64,000 nucleotides of DNA. Origin: Lactobacillaceae bacterium L1_55_11 (GTDB taxonomy: Bacteria > Bacillota > Bacilli > Lactobacillales > Lactobacillaceae). Every line of letters starts with the position of its first letter. The stretch's first letter is position 1. The notes under the pieces were generated by a model. The model was not told the DNA's origin. It saw only the letters and a program-made list of their open reading frames with translations, and searched no databases. Positions 17,988-27,193 of this stretch are shown here, one piece after another. A program made the position numbers and the translations under genes. The DNA is taken from NCBI GenBank assembly GCA_029433155.1, contig JAQYTT010000001.1:62001-126000 (forward strand). The letters are read 5' to 3'.

Positions 17988-18025
17988 TTACTCATAAATT
18001 AAATTTGAAAAGGAGCAGCGCTGTT

Positions 18026-18085
18026 ATGAGTAAGTGCACTACTAAAGTGAATACTTTGAGCCTTGGCTTGTTGGGTAACCCCTAA
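18026..18085 (+). CDS. leuL: leucine leader peptide (19 residues)
   Basis: A short frame reads MSKCTTKVNTLSLGLLGNP, with AGGAG ten bases before the ATG. Four of the last nine residues are leucine (codons TTG, CTT, TTG, TTG). The stop codon is embedded in the first strand of the downstream attenuator. Leader peptides rich in the regulated amino acid make ribosomes stall when that aminoacyl-tRNA is scarce. The frame is too short for usual gene finding; composition, position and the RNA structures that follow make it convincing. Confidence 0.85.
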   Translation: MSKCTTKVNTLSLGLLGNP

Positions 18086-18189
18086 TAGGTCGGGACTTTT
18101 AGCGCTGGCCATTAGGGGAAACACTAATGGCTAGCCGATAATAACAGTGTTTTGCTGCGGACTAGTCATTTTGGCTAGTCCGCTTTTTT
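18079..18189 (+). promoter_or_regulatory. leucine-operon transcription attenuator (four alternative RNA segments)
   Basis: Segment A, CCCCTAAT (18079-18086), pairs with B, ATTAGGGG (18111-18118). B, as GCCATTAG (18108-18115), can instead pair with C, CTAATGGC (18124-18131). C, as AATGGCTAG (18126-18134) plus CCG, can pair with D, CTAGTCATT (18162-18170) plus CGG, which disrupts the terminator stem GCGGACTAG/CTAGTCCGC (18157-18165/18175-18183) followed by six T. A ribosome stalled at the Leu codons leaves A free: A-B and C-D form and transcription reads through. A ribosome at the stop covers A: B-C and the terminator form. All pairings are seen directly; the regulatory logic is inferred from classical attenuators. 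Confidence 0.88.
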
Positions 18190-18226
18190 ATTAGCTAGGA
18201 TTAATCGGAACTGCGAGGGTATGATC

Positions 18227-19396
18227 ATGACAAGAAAGATTCGTTTTTATGACACAACTTTAAGAGATGGAGAACAGACCATTGGGGTTAACTTTGACAC
18301 CGAAGAAAAGGTCGCCATTGCCCAGGCCTTAGAAGATTATGGGATTGACGCCATTGAATCTGGCTTCCCCGCCGCTTCTAAGAAGGATTTCAATGCGGTG
18401 GTTCAAATCAGCCGCGCCATCAAGAAGGCCACGGTCGTACCGCTGGCTCGGATGGTTCGCCGCGATATTGACGCTGCGATTGAATCAACTGAAGATGCCG
18501 CCCACCGGGCCATTCACGTCTTCATCGCGACCTCACCGATTCACCGCGATACCAAGCTACACATGAGCCGCGAAGAAATCATCGAAAAAATTAAGGCTGA
18601 CATTACCTATGTGAAGCAGTCAGTTGATGAGATTATCTTCTCACCGGAAGATGCAACCCGGACCGAACCTGATTTCTTAGTTGAGGCCATCCAGGCAGCG
18701 ATTGACGCCGGGGCAACGACGATCAATATCCCCGACACGGTTGGTTATGACACGCCGGATGAGTTCGGGGCCATCTTTGATAACCTGCGCGCCAACATCA
18801 AAAACTACGACAACTACGGTTGGTCAACCCACACCCACAACGACTTAGGCATGGCCAATGCTAACGCCTTAGCCGGCATTGCCCACGGGGCCACTGAAAT
18901 TCAGGGTACCATCAACGGCATGGGTGAGCGTGCCGGGAACGTTGATATTATTGAAGCCGCGGTTGCCTTAAAGGTTCGCCATGATAAGTTCCAGGTTGAG
19001 ACCAACATTAACCTGAAGAAGTCTAAGCAGTTAGCCAAGTTCATTGAGAAGCTTTCGCACATGCGGATTGCGGCCAACAAGGCCATCACCGGCAGCAATG
19101 CCTTTGCCCACGAATCTGGTATTCACCAGGACGGTTATCTCAAGAACCCGGCCACTTACGAAATTCTTTCACCCGACATGGTCGGCGCAACGGCCACCTT
19201 ACCACTTGGTAAGCTGTCCGGTTCACATGCCGTTGCCGTCAAGCTCAGCCAGTTAGGTTATGAAGTGACTAAGCAAGACATGGCTGCCATCTTCCCCGAA
19301 TTTAAGAAGATTGCGGAACAAACCAGTATCGTCGGCGATGACCAGCTAGAAACCATGATGACGACCATTACTGAAAAACAGGTGGTATCCCATTGA
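18227..19396 (+). CDS. leuA: 2-isopropylmalate synthase without regulatory domain
   Basis: 389 residues from ATG 18227, chosen because GAGGG lies 8 bases before it (the ATG at 18221 is too close). Catalytic features: YDTTLRDGEQ near the start, zinc ligands in HTHNDLGMANANA, and NGMGERAGN. It condenses acetyl-CoA with 2-oxoisovalerate, the first committed step to leucine. Usual LeuA proteins exceed 500 residues; here the ~120-residue C-terminal domain that binds leucine is missing, and the frame stops cleanly at TCCCATTGA into leuB. The conserved SGRHA is SGSHA here. Feedback inhibition is probably absent. Homocitrate synthase or another short relative is a less likely identity given the operon. 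Confidence 0.9.
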   Translation: MTRKIRFYDTTLRDGEQTIGVNFDTEEKVAIAQALEDYGIDAIESGFPAASKKDFNAVVQISRAIKKATVVPLARMVRRDIDAAIESTEDAAHRAIHVFIATSPIHRDTKLHMSREEIIEKIKADITYVKQSVDEIIFSPEDATRTEPDFLVEAIQAAIDAGATTINIPDTVGYDTPDEFGAIFDNLRANIKNYDNYGWSTHTHNDLGMANANALAGIAHGATEIQGTINGMGERAGNVDIIEAAVALKVRHDKFQVETNINLKKSKQLAKFIEKLSHMRIAANKAITGSNAFAHESGIHQDGYLKNPATYEILSPDMVGATATLPLGKLSGSHAVAVKLSQLGYEVTKQDMAAIFPEFKKIAEQTSIVGDDQLETMMTTITEKQVVSH

Positions 19397-20460
19397 AAGC
19401 AAAAGAGAAACAAATAGCGGTCCTACCCGGTGACGGGATTGGACCAGAAATCATGGCCGCCGGCCTAGAGGTTCTGGCGGCGGTTAGCCAGCACAGTGAT
19501 TTCAGTTACGAAACGGAATTTCTACCGTTTGGAGGCCGGGGGATTGATGAGGCTGGTGACCCCTTGCCTGCCCAGACCTTGGCAGCGGCTAAGCAATCCC
19601 ACGCCGTCTTGCTCAGTGCCATTGGGGGTCCTAAGTGGGATAACAGTCCCCGTCGGCCCGAGCAGGGTCTCTTAGAAATCCGCTCAGCCCTCAATCTCTT
19701 TGCCAACATTCGCCCTACCCGGGTTAGCGATATTCAAATTGACCGCTCCCCATTAAAGGCTGACATTGTCCGTGGCACTGACTTTGTGATTGTCCGCGAG
19801 TTAACTTCGGGCGCCTACTTTGGTAAACCGCGTTCCTTGAAAACTGACGAAGCCATCGACACGATTTACTACAGTCAAAACGAGGTTGAGCGGATTATGC
19901 GGATTGGTTTTGACCTGGCCGACCAGCGTAAGAAAAAAGTGACCATCGTCGACAAATCCAATGTCCTAGCCACTTCTAAGCTCTGGCGGCAGGTGGCTGC
20001 CAGCGTTGCGGCCCAGTATCCCGAGGTAGAAGTTGAGTATCGTTACGTCGATGCCATGTCGATGGCCATCATTAGTCAGCCGGCCAACTTTGACGTTGTC
20101 ATTACGCCCAACTTGTTTGGTGATATATTAAGTGACGAGGCGGCCGAGATTACTGGTTCGATTGGACAGATACCGTCCATGTCAGCGGGTGAAGATGGGC
20201 CTAACCTCTACGAACCAATTCACGGTTCAGCACCTGACATTGCTGGTCAGGGGATTGCCAATCCAATTTCGATGATTAACACGGTGGCGATGATGCTTCG
20301 GGAAAGTTTCCAGGAAGGGGAGCTGGCCCAAGTCATTGAAGCAGCGGTGGATGCGACCATCAAAGACGGGACGGTGACCCCCGACATGGGTGGTAAGTTT
20401 ACCACCCAGGAAGTGACCAACCACATTATTGATTACATCGATGGAGCGTACACAAAATGA
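19393..20460 (+). CDS. leuB: 3-isopropylmalate dehydrogenase
   Basis: 355 residues. The start is TTG at 19393, overlapping the leuA stop by four bases with AGGTGG upstream. Family motifs: [13 protein letters not shown], the substrate arginines in [16 protein letters not shown], the catalytic lysine in VDKSNVL, and the metal-binding aspartates in [17 protein letters not shown]. The NAD site reads [14 protein letters not shown]. It oxidises and decarboxylates 3-isopropylmalate to 2-oxoisocaproate. Coupled at the 3' end to leuC through ATGA. Confidence 0.97.
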   Translation: MKAKEKQIAVLPGDGIGPEIMAAGLEVLAAVSQHSDFSYETEFLPFGGRGIDEAGDPLPAQTLAAAKQSHAVLLSAIGGPKWDNSPRRPEQGLLEIRSALNLFANIRPTRVSDIQIDRSPLKADIVRGTDFVIVRELTSGAYFGKPRSLKTDEAIDTIYYSQNEVERIMRIGFDLADQRKKKVTIVDKSNVLATSKLWRQVAASVAAQYPEVEVEYRYVDAMSMAIISQPANFDVVITPNLFGDILSDEAAEITGSIGQIPSMSAGEDGPNLYEPIHGSAPDIAGQGIANPISMINTVAMMLRESFQEGELAQVIEAAVDATIKDGTVTPDMGGKFTTQEVTNHIIDYIDGAYTK

Positions 20461-21824
20461 GTAAGACCTTATTTGACAAAGTTTGGGAAAAGCACGTGAT
20501 TGCCGGTGAAGTCGGCGAGCCGCAGCTCCTCTATGTTGACTTGCACCTGATTCACGAGGTGACCAGTCCCCAGCCCTTTGATGGCCTGCGGACTAGCCAC
20601 CGGAAGGTCCGCCGTCCAGATTTGACGATTGCGACCATGGACCACAACGTGCCCACCAAGGACATTTTTAACGTTCAAGATCAGATGTCACGCCTCCAGA
20701 TGGAAGCCCTGGAAAAGAACTGTAAGGAATTCGGCGTGCAGTTGGCTTCGATTGGGGATGCCAAGCAGGGGATTGTCCACGTGGTTGGTCCTGAACGTGG
20801 ACTGACCCAACCGGCCAAGGTGATTGTCTGTGGGGATTCCCACACCGCCACCCACGGTGCCTTTGGGGCGATTGCATTTGGAATTGGTACTTCCGAGGTT
20901 GAGCACGTCTTAGCCACTCAGACGATTTGGCAGGTTAAGCCCAAGACCATGGGCATTAAGATTACCGGTAAGTTACCTAAAAATACTTACTCCAAGGACA
21001 TTATCATGGCCCTGATTGCAAAATACGGGGTTTCCTTTGGTAACGGCTATGCCATTGAGTTTTACGGGGAAACGATTGAAAACTTATCGATGGAAGCCCG
21101 CCTAACCATGTGTAACATGTGTATTGAAGCCGGTTCAAAGACTGGGATGGTCAAGCCTGACCAAACGACCTATGACTACATCGAGGGTCGTGAGTACGCA
21201 CCCAAGGACATGGATGCGGCTAAGGCCTACTGGTCCCAGTTCTACACCGATGACGTTGCCGACTTTGATAAGGTCATCGAATTTGATGTCAGTGACTTAA
21301 AGCCGATGATTACCTGGGGAACCAACCCTGGTATGGCTATGCCAGTGACGGCCAAGACCCCTGAAATTAAGGATGAAAACGACGAGGCGGCCTATGACTA
21401 TATCGGCCTCCACCCTGGTCAAACGGCCGAAGATATTCCCTTGGACTACCTTTTCATTGGTTCTTGTACCAATTCCCGTTATGAGGACCTAGAGGAAGCC
21501 GCCAAGATGATGAAAGGGAAGCACTTAGCGCCCAACATTACGGCTTGGATTGTGCCTGGTAGCCGGGCTGTCCGGAACAAGGCCATCGAAACTGGGATTG
21601 CTAAGATTTTTGAAGACGCTGGTTGTGAGTGGCGTGAGCCCGGTTGTTCAGCCTGCCTGGCCATGAATCCGGATAAGATTCCGGCCGGCAAGCACGCTGC
21701 TTCGACTTCCAACCGTAACTTCGTTGGCCGTCAGGGACCAGGATCACGGACCCACCTGGCTTCACCAGCCATGGTAGCGGCCGCGGGCATTGCAGGACAC
21801 TTTGTAGATATTACGGAAATGTAA
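20457..21824 (+). CDS. leuC: 3-isopropylmalate dehydratase large subunit
   Basis: 455 residues. Aconitase-type 4Fe-4S ligands are present: one cysteine in FIGSCTNSR and two in [32 protein letters not shown] and the N-terminal [11 protein letters not shown] are conserved active-site regions. It works with LeuD to isomerise 2- to 3-isopropylmalate and depends on the SUF system encoded just upstream for its cluster. Overlaps leuB by four bases. Confidence 0.97.
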   Translation: MSKTLFDKVWEKHVIAGEVGEPQLLYVDLHLIHEVTSPQPFDGLRTSHRKVRRPDLTIATMDHNVPTKDIFNVQDQMSRLQMEALEKNCKEFGVQLASIGDAKQGIVHVVGPERGLTQPAKVIVCGDSHTATHGAFGAIAFGIGTSEVEHVLATQTIWQVKPKTMGIKITGKLPKNTYSKDIIMALIAKYGVSFGNGYAIEFYGETIENLSMEARLTMCNMCIEAGSKTGMVKPDQTTYDYIEGREYAPKDMDAAKAYWSQFYTDDVADFDKVIEFDVSDLKPMITWGTNPGMAMPVTAKTPEIKDENDEAAYDYIGLHPGQTAEDIPLDYLFIGSCTNSRYEDLEEAAKMMKGKHLAPNITAWIVPGSRAVRNKAIETGIAKIFEDAGCEWREPGCSACLAMNPDKIPAGKHAASTSNRNFVGRQGPGSRTHLASPAMVAAAGIAGHFVDITEM

Positions 21825-21835
21825 GAGGAATCGGC

Positions 21836-22420
21836 ATGGAACCATTTACTACGACCACGGGGGAAGCAGTTGTCATCCCCTATGACACCATTAACACGGA
21901 TTTGATTTTGCCCAAGCAGTTTTTGAAAAACATTTTGAAGACTGGCTTTGGTAAGTACCTGTTTTGGGACTGGCGCTACCTGGAAGATGGTTTGCCTGAT
22001 CCCGACTTTGTCTTGAATAAGCCCGAGCACAAGAATGCGACGATTTTGATTACCGGAACCGATTTTGGTTCGGGTTCATCGCGTGAACACGCCGTGTGGG
22101 CTTTGAAGGACTATGGTTTTAAGGCCGTAATTGCTGGTGGTTTCTCTGATATTTTCTACATGAACGCCACCAAGAATGGCTTGTTGCCAATTATTTTGCC
22201 TGAAGAAGACCGGGCCATTTTGCGCGAGGTTAAGCCGGGTGAAACCATTCACATCGATTTGCCAAACCAGTCCGTGCAATATAAGGACCATGACTTCCAC
22301 TTTGATATGAACCCTCAGTGGAAGGAAAAGTTGATTAAGGGTGAGGATGATATTGACCACACCATGAAATTTGAGGAGCAGATTGCCGACTTTGAGAGCC
22401 GACGACCTAGCTTTGGATAG
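21836..22420 (+). CDS. leuD: 3-isopropylmalate dehydratase small subunit
   Basis: 194 residues, standard length. [19 protein letters not shown] and [21 protein letters not shown] are hallmark LeuD segments that complete the substrate pocket of LeuC. AGAGGAATCGGC precedes the ATG, 11 bases after leuC. It ends 8 bases before the MFS gene, so transcription probably continues. Confidence 0.97.
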   Translation: MEPFTTTTGEAVVIPYDTINTDLILPKQFLKNILKTGFGKYLFWDWRYLEDGLPDPDFVLNKPEHKNATILITGTDFGSGSSREHAVWALKDYGFKAVIAGGFSDIFYMNATKNGLLPIILPEEDRAILREVKPGETIHIDLPNQSVQYKDHDFHFDMNPQWKEKLIKGEDDIDHTMKFEEQIADFESRRPSFG

Positions 22421-22428
22421 GGACGTTT

Positions 22429-23724
22429 ATGGATCAAACAACTCAATTAGCACAGCGAATGGATGCCACGCGAGAATCGCCCTTGTTTTACAAGGTCTTT
22501 GCCATGATTGCGGCGGGAATGATTCTTGATGGGGCCGATGTTTACCTGGCCAGTGCGGTGAACACGGACTTTGTTCGTGACCACTTTGCTACCTTAGACC
22601 AGGGGTCAATCTTTCTGTCAGCCGGGTTCTTAGGCTTGTTCTTTGGTTCCTTGCTGGCTGGTTTTATTGGTGACCACTATGGCCGACGGACTTCCTACCA
22701 AATTAATCTCTTGATTTTTGGTGGCTTTACCATCCTGGCAGCCTTTGCTCCTAACATTTGGGCCCTAATTGTCCTCCGCTTTATCGCGGCGATTGGCCTG
22801 GGCGCTGAAATCGTGACTGGCTTTTCCCTGATTAATGAGTTCGCGCCGATTAAGGCTCGGGGTCGCTGGAGTGCCTTTGTTTCCGTAATTGCTAACACGG
22901 CGGCCCCCCTGACCCTGCTGATGTCATCCTGGGTGATTCCGCACTATTCTTGGCGGGGAACCTTTATCATCGTCGGTGTCTTAGCCCTGATTCTCTGGTT
23001 TATCCGGCATAACTTCCCCGAATCACCACGCTGGTTAATTGACCAGGGTCGCTTTGAGGAAGCCGACCGGATTATTGCCGAAATGGAAAGCCGGGACGCC
23101 AGTGAGACCTACCAGCCCGAACCAGAAGATTACGACCACCCGGTTTCTAAGATTAGTATCGCCCGGGGATTGCTGGTGGCGACGGTGACGGTTTCCGCCA
23201 TTAACCTGGTGATGTACACCTTTACGTCTTGGATGCCAACGCTCTTAGTGAAGCAGGGGATTGAAGTGGCCCACTCGCTGACTTTCTCAGCCGTGATGAT
23301 GGCCGGTGCTCCCCTGGGGGCCTTGATTGGGGCCATCACCGTTGACCGAATTGGTCGTAAGGTGGTCATTAGTACCGCCTTTATTCTGGCCGCCATCCTG
23401 GGTCTGATTTATGCCCAGCAGCGGCAGGTGGCACCACTGCTAATCATTGGTTTCCTGCTGGTTACCACCCTGTACGTTCTGATGGCTGCTATTGTCGGGG
23501 TTTACATGTCCGAGCTCTTCCCAACTTACTTCCGTTTCCGTGGAACTGGAATTGCTAATGCCGTGGCCAAGATTTTAACGGTCTTTACGCCCACGATGGC
23601 TGCCTGGGTGCTGATCCATTTAAACGCCAACTATATTTTTTACTTCATTGCCGCCATTGCGATTATCGCGGCGACTGTGGTTATCTGGTTTGGACCAGAA
23701 ACCAAGCAACGTGCTATTGATTAA
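22429..23724 (+). CDS. MFS transporter in the leucine operon
   Basis: 431 residues with twelve predicted membrane helices. MFS signatures are clear: GDHYGRRTSYQ after helix 2, the FPESPRWLID string at the end of helix 6, and DRIGRKVV in the second half. These resemble the sugar/aromatic-acid porter branch rather than multidrug exporters. It starts 8 bases after leuD with GGGAC upstream, so it is probably induced with leucine synthesis. A substrate linked to branched-chain metabolism (2-oxo or hydroxy acid, or leucine) is a guess from context only. Confidence 0.85.
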   Translation: MDQTTQLAQRMDATRESPLFYKVFAMIAAGMILDGADVYLASAVNTDFVRDHFATLDQGSIFLSAGFLGLFFGSLLAGFIGDHYGRRTSYQINLLIFGGFTILAAFAPNIWALIVLRFIAAIGLGAEIVTGFSLINEFAPIKARGRWSAFVSVIANTAAPLTLLMSSWVIPHYSWRGTFIIVGVLALILWFIRHNFPESPRWLIDQGRFEEADRIIAEMESRDASETYQPEPEDYDHPVSKISIARGLLVATVTVSAINLVMYTFTSWMPTLLVKQGIEVAHSLTFSAVMMAGAPLGALIGAITVDRIGRKVVISTAFILAAILGLIYAQQRQVAPLLIIGFLLVTTLYVLMAAIVGVYMSELFPTYFRFRGTGIANAVAKILTVFTPTMAAWVLIHLNANYIFYFIAAIAIIAATVVIWFGPETKQRAID

Positions 23725-23752
23725 TCTGTAACAATTAGAGAGGAAGAATACG

Positions 23753-24541
23753 ATGACTGAAACAGCTACTAAGAAGGTGGAATGGAACGGGGGCGTCCAG
23801 CCCGAGGCCATTGACATTTTGAAGGGTGATGGGGGCATGATTGTTAGCCCAACCAAGGTTGGTTACATTATCATGACTTCAGATAAGGCTGGCTTGGAGC
23901 GTAAGTTTGCCGCCAAGCACCGTAAGCGCAACAAGCCTGGTGTGGTTTTGTGTGGTTCCATGGAAGAGCTCAAGGAACTGGCCGAAATGACCCCTGAGAT
24001 TGAAAAAATGTATCAAATCCACTGGGACCAGGACATCCTTTTGGGTTGTATCCTGCCCTGGAAGGAAAGTGGTAAGGCTAAGATTCCGGCCGATGGTAGC
24101 CAGGAACTGATGATGGATGGCCGGGAGACCAGCTGCTTTGTTATCAAGTTTGGTAAGCCAAGTGAAAATATTGCCCGCGAAATGTGGAAAAAGTACCACA
24201 AGTTCTCCTTTGCCAGTTCAGCCAACCCTTCTGGAAAGGGTAACCGTGGCCTGGTTTCTGGAATTGGGGATGAAATTGAGTCTGCCGCTGACCTGATTAT
24301 TGGGGCCGATGACTACGTGGCTTCAATTCAGCCTGATAAAAACATCGACACCCGCTATGAGCAGGGTGTGATGGTATCAATGGTTGATGAAAAGGGCCAG
24401 TTGATCCCTGAGCAAAACGGCAAGGTCGGTGTGACGCCGGCCCCAGTCGTCATTCGGAAAGGTCTGGATGTCGACAAGATTATGAAGATTATGAGCGATA
24501 TCTTTAACACCTGGGACTACCGTCACGGCTTCTACTACTAA
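23753..24541 (+). CDS. Sua5/YciO/YrdC-domain protein
   Basis: 262 residues. The YrdC fold is shown by MIVSPTKVGYIIMTSD near the start, KHRKRNKPGVVL with the conserved basic motif, and FASSANPSGKGNRG, the SxANxSG nucleotide-pocket motif. YrdC/Sua5 enzymes make threonylcarbamoyl-AMP for the tRNA t6A modification, but this protein diverges (long charged insert near residues 95-120 and an unusual C-terminus WDYRHGFYY), so it may be a paralogue with another substrate. AGAGAGGAAG lies upstream; the 28-base gap from the MFS gene suggests co-transcription with the leucine genes. Confidence 0.75.
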   Translation: MTETATKKVEWNGGVQPEAIDILKGDGGMIVSPTKVGYIIMTSDKAGLERKFAAKHRKRNKPGVVLCGSMEELKELAEMTPEIEKMYQIHWDQDILLGCILPWKESGKAKIPADGSQELMMDGRETSCFVIKFGKPSENIAREMWKKYHKFSFASSANPSGKGNRGLVSGIGDEIESAADLIIGADDYVASIQPDKNIDTRYEQGVMVSMVDEKGQLIPEQNGKVGVTPAPVVIRKGLDVDKIMKIMSDIFNTWDYRHGFYY

Positions 24542-24547
24542 CCTAGG

Positions 24548-24643
24548 TTAGAATGGTACTAAATTAGAATATAATTAGAATAAAGTGAAGAAAATGTGAG
24601 AAAACTGTTGTTTTTATCAGGAAAGGTGTTAGAATCTAGGAAT
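24548..24643 (+). repeat. cluster of TTAGAAT motifs before the NiCoT gene
   Basis: TTAGAAT occurs four times between 24548 and 24635 (starting at 24548, 24564, 24575 and 24629). The first, TTAGAATGGTACTAA, resembles the half-sites of the Fur/PerR boxes at 3186 and 3237. No strong promoter hexamers are obvious in this 142-base gap. Confidence 0.4.
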
Positions 24644-24683
24644 AGTTCAAAAAATCACGGATTTATCTAGAGGAGAAACGCTT

Positions 24684-25727
24684 ATGACAAACAGCCCGAG
24701 TAGCATGAGTATGACCAGCAGTCACAGTTGGAAAGCTGACATTTTAAAGTACGGTACCTGTATTATTCTAATTTTGGCTTTGGGTACTCTGGTGATGGCT
24801 TCCGGTATTAGCCGCTATCCTGAAATTTTGGGGATGGCGGGCCTGTCCTTCACCTTCGGGTTGCGGCACGCCTTCGACGTTGATCACATTGCGGCCATTG
24901 ATAACATCACCCGTAAGATGTTAAACGATGGTAAGAACACCCGCGGGGTTGGCTTTAGCTTTTCCTTTGGCCACTCAATGGTAGTGGTACTGATGTCCCT
25001 GGTAACGGTCCTCTTCGTTGAGTGGGCCAACCACACCATGCCGGTCTTCGAACAGGTTGGTGGCATGTTTGGTACCATGGTGGCGGCCCTGCTGCTATTA
25101 CTGCTGACGGTGGTCAACAGCTTTATCCTGCGGGGTATCTGGAAGAACTTCCGTCGGATGAGTAAGGATCATGAGCAGCAGGAGAGTGACGACGAGCTGA
25201 TGTCCCAGTCAAAGATTTACCGCATCTTCATGCGCCTGCTAAAGCTTATCCGGCATAACTGGCAGGTTGCCGTGGTTGGTTTCCTCTTTGGATTAGGATT
25301 TGACACCGCCACGCAGATTGCGGTGCTAGCCACTTCCGCGGCGGCGACTAATGCCGGCATGGCTTGGTACACGACCCTGGCCTTCCCACTCTTCTTCACC
25401 GCTGGTATGTGCCTGATGGACACGCTCGATGGTTTCTTCATGAGTACGACCTATAACTGGATCATTTCTTCCTCTTACCGTAAGGTCTACTTCAACATGA
25501 TTCTGACTAGTATCTCCATCGTTGCCGCTGGCTTCATCTGCTTCGTGGACTTTATCCAGTCTTCTAGTGCCATGATGAAGTGGGAGAACGGCCTGACCCG
25601 CTGGGCCGATAGTCTCGACTTCAACCAGCTTGGTATTATCCTGGTTGCCATCTTCGCGGTGGCCTGGATTATCGCCATTGCCATCTGGAAGATGATGAAC
25701 CTTTCTAAAAACGATATTAATGCTTAA
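24684..25727 (+). CDS. NiCoT-family (HoxN/NixA) nickel/cobalt transporter
   Basis: 347 residues, eight predicted membrane spans. The signature RHAFDVDHIAAIDN (helix 2) is the metal-selecting motif of the family, followed by FSFGHSMVV and, in the second half, LFGLGFDTATQIAVL. Family members import nickel or cobalt with high affinity. No nickel- or cobalt-dependent enzyme is encoded in this window. AGAGGAG precedes ATG 24684. The TTAGAAT motif cluster upstream suggests control by a Fur-type metalloregulator. Confidence 0.92.
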   Translation: MTNSPSSMSMTSSHSWKADILKYGTCIILILALGTLVMASGISRYPEILGMAGLSFTFGLRHAFDVDHIAAIDNITRKMLNDGKNTRGVGFSFSFGHSMVVVLMSLVTVLFVEWANHTMPVFEQVGGMFGTMVAALLLLLLTVVNSFILRGIWKNFRRMSKDHEQQESDDELMSQSKIYRIFMRLLKLIRHNWQVAVVGFLFGLGFDTATQIAVLATSAAATNAGMAWYTTLAFPLFFTAGMCLMDTLDGFFMSTTYNWIISSSYRKVYFNMILTSISIVAAGFICFVDFIQSSSAMMKWENGLTRWADSLDFNQLGIILVAIFAVAWIIAIAIWKMMNLSKNDINA

Positions 25728-25728
25728 T

Positions 25729-25765
25729 AAAAAAGCTTCCCGAAATGGTTCGGGAAGCTTTTTTT
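25729..25765. terminator. bidirectional intrinsic terminator
   Basis: AAAAAAGCTTCCCGAA, loop ATGG, TTCGGGAAGCTTTTTT. It lies between convergent genes. Confidence 0.93.
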
Positions 25766-25766
25766 A

Positions 25767-27119
25767 TTACTCTGGCGCCGAGAGGGCGTCGTTCTTAATG
25801 TAGCTTTTAAAGTCGTGGTGGACCTGGGCAAAGAGTTGGTCGGGTCCGGTTGATAACATTTCCTTGGGGAAGAAGAAACGCTGGTCCAGGGAAGCCCGGC
25901 CCTTGATGGCGGCCACCAGGGGTGAAAGCTCAGACAGCTCCCGGTGGGTCCCGTCAGCCAGGACAAAGTCAATCTGGGTCCGGGGCTTTTTAGCCTTTGG
26001 CTTGTAGTCATCGTAGGGCAGGTCCGACGCCTCGTTGCGAGCCGTATAGTACTCAGGATTATAGCCGGCTTCCTTAACCAGGCCTTCGAGCTGCCCCAGC
26101 AGCGGCGCGGTCTGGCTATTAATCTGAATCGACTTGAGGGGGCGCCGGTTTAAGAAGCGCTTAGCCAGGTCCGAAACAATGGCATCGGGATGACTCTGCC
26201 AGATATTGATGTAGGTCATAAAGACGTGGTCATCGAGGCGGAGATAGTCCGCCAAGGATAGGGGACGGTCTTCAAAGAGCGGCGTGAGCAGGGGACCAAT
26301 AAAGTTGGCCTGGTTATACTCGCTAATCCGACCCTGCTCGTAGAGCTCCTTCACCCGCCACAGCAGGTGTTCCAAGATGACTTCCATGCCACGGGAAACC
26401 GGGTGGAAGTAGACTTGGAGGTACATCTGGTAGCGACTGACGATGTAGTCTTCGACGGCGTGCATACCGCGGATGTCAAAGGCAATCCCGTTTTTAGTGG
26501 GGCGCATCGTCCGTAGAATCCGGTCCAGGTCAAATTCACCGTACTTGGTACCGGTGTAGTAGGCGTCGCGTAGCAGATAATCCATCCGGTCGACATCGAC
26601 CTGGCTGGAAATCAGTTGGACGACCTGGGGGTTGGGATAGGTCTTGGCGATGACCGCCGCCACCTTGTTCGGAAAGTCCGGTGAGACCGTCTGTAGCACC
26701 TGGTTGATTTCGGTATCACCGGTGATAATCTGCTGGGTCATGGCCTCATGATCGGTCTTAAAGAGGTGTTCAAAGGTGTGGGAGAAGGCCCCGTGTCCGA
26801 TATCGTGCAAGAGGGCCGCGGTGATGGTGACCAGGCGCTCGCTAGGGTCCCAGAGCCCATCACCCGGTTCTTCGGTGTGGAAGTAGTGGTCAAAATGCTC
26901 GGTAATCTGCCGGGCCAATTCATAGGCCCCCACTGAATGGCCGAAGCGGGAATGCTCAGCCCCGTGGAAAACACTGCTGGTAATCCCTAGCTGTTGGACC
27001 CGGCGCAGCCGCTGGAATTCAGGGGTGTTGATTAGGTCTAAAATCAGTTGATCTTGGATATGGATGAAATTATGAATTGGGTCGCGGAGTACCTTTTCTT
27101 GTTTGAGTTTCTCGGGCAC
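25767..27119 (-). CDS. HD-domain phosphohydrolase (dGTPase-like, YwfO type)
   Basis: 450 residues, GTG start at 27119 with AAAGGTG eight bases upstream. Metal ligands of the HD fold: H in SRFGHSVGAYELA, then LLHDIGHGAFSH with the HD pair, and a distal aspartate in QVDVDRMDYLLRDAYYTG. The opening VLRDPIHNFIHIQD is typical of the deoxynucleotide triphosphohydrolase-like group found in Bacilli (YwfO). It probably hydrolyses (deoxy)nucleoside triphosphates; related proteins are allosteric tetramers. Stands alone under its own promoter. Confidence 0.88.
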   Translation of the reverse strand: MPEKLKQEKVLRDPIHNFIHIQDQLILDLINTPEFQRLRRVQQLGITSSVFHGAEHSRFGHSVGAYELARQITEHFDHYFHTEEPGDGLWDPSERLVTITAALLHDIGHGAFSHTFEHLFKTDHEAMTQQIITGDTEINQVLQTVSPDFPNKVAAVIAKTYPNPQVVQLISSQVDVDRMDYLLRDAYYTGTKYGEFDLDRILRTMRPTKNGIAFDIRGMHAVEDYIVSRYQMYLQVYFHPVSRGMEVILEHLLWRVKELYEQGRISEYNQANFIGPLLTPLFEDRPLSLADYLRLDDHVFMTYINIWQSHPDAIVSDLAKRFLNRRPLKSIQINSQTAPLLGQLEGLVKEAGYNPEYYTARNEASDLPYDDYKPKAKKPRTQIDFVLADGTHRELSELSPLVAAIKGRASLDQRFFFPKEMLSTGPDQLFAQVHHDFKSYIKNDALSAPE

Positions 27120-27147
27120 AATTATTCACCTTTTTCCTTTCATCTAT

Positions 27148-27177
27148 ATTATAATTGAAACGCTAGTATTTTGTCAT
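27148..27177 (-). promoter_or_regulatory. promoter of the HD-domain gene
   Basis: Minus-strand -35 ATGACA (27177-27172), 18-base spacer, -10 TATAAT (27153-27148). The -10 lies in the palindrome ATTATAAT, which also offers a plus-strand -10 for the facing gene. Confidence 0.55.
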
Positions 27178-27193
27178 TTTTTGGAGGAAAGCC

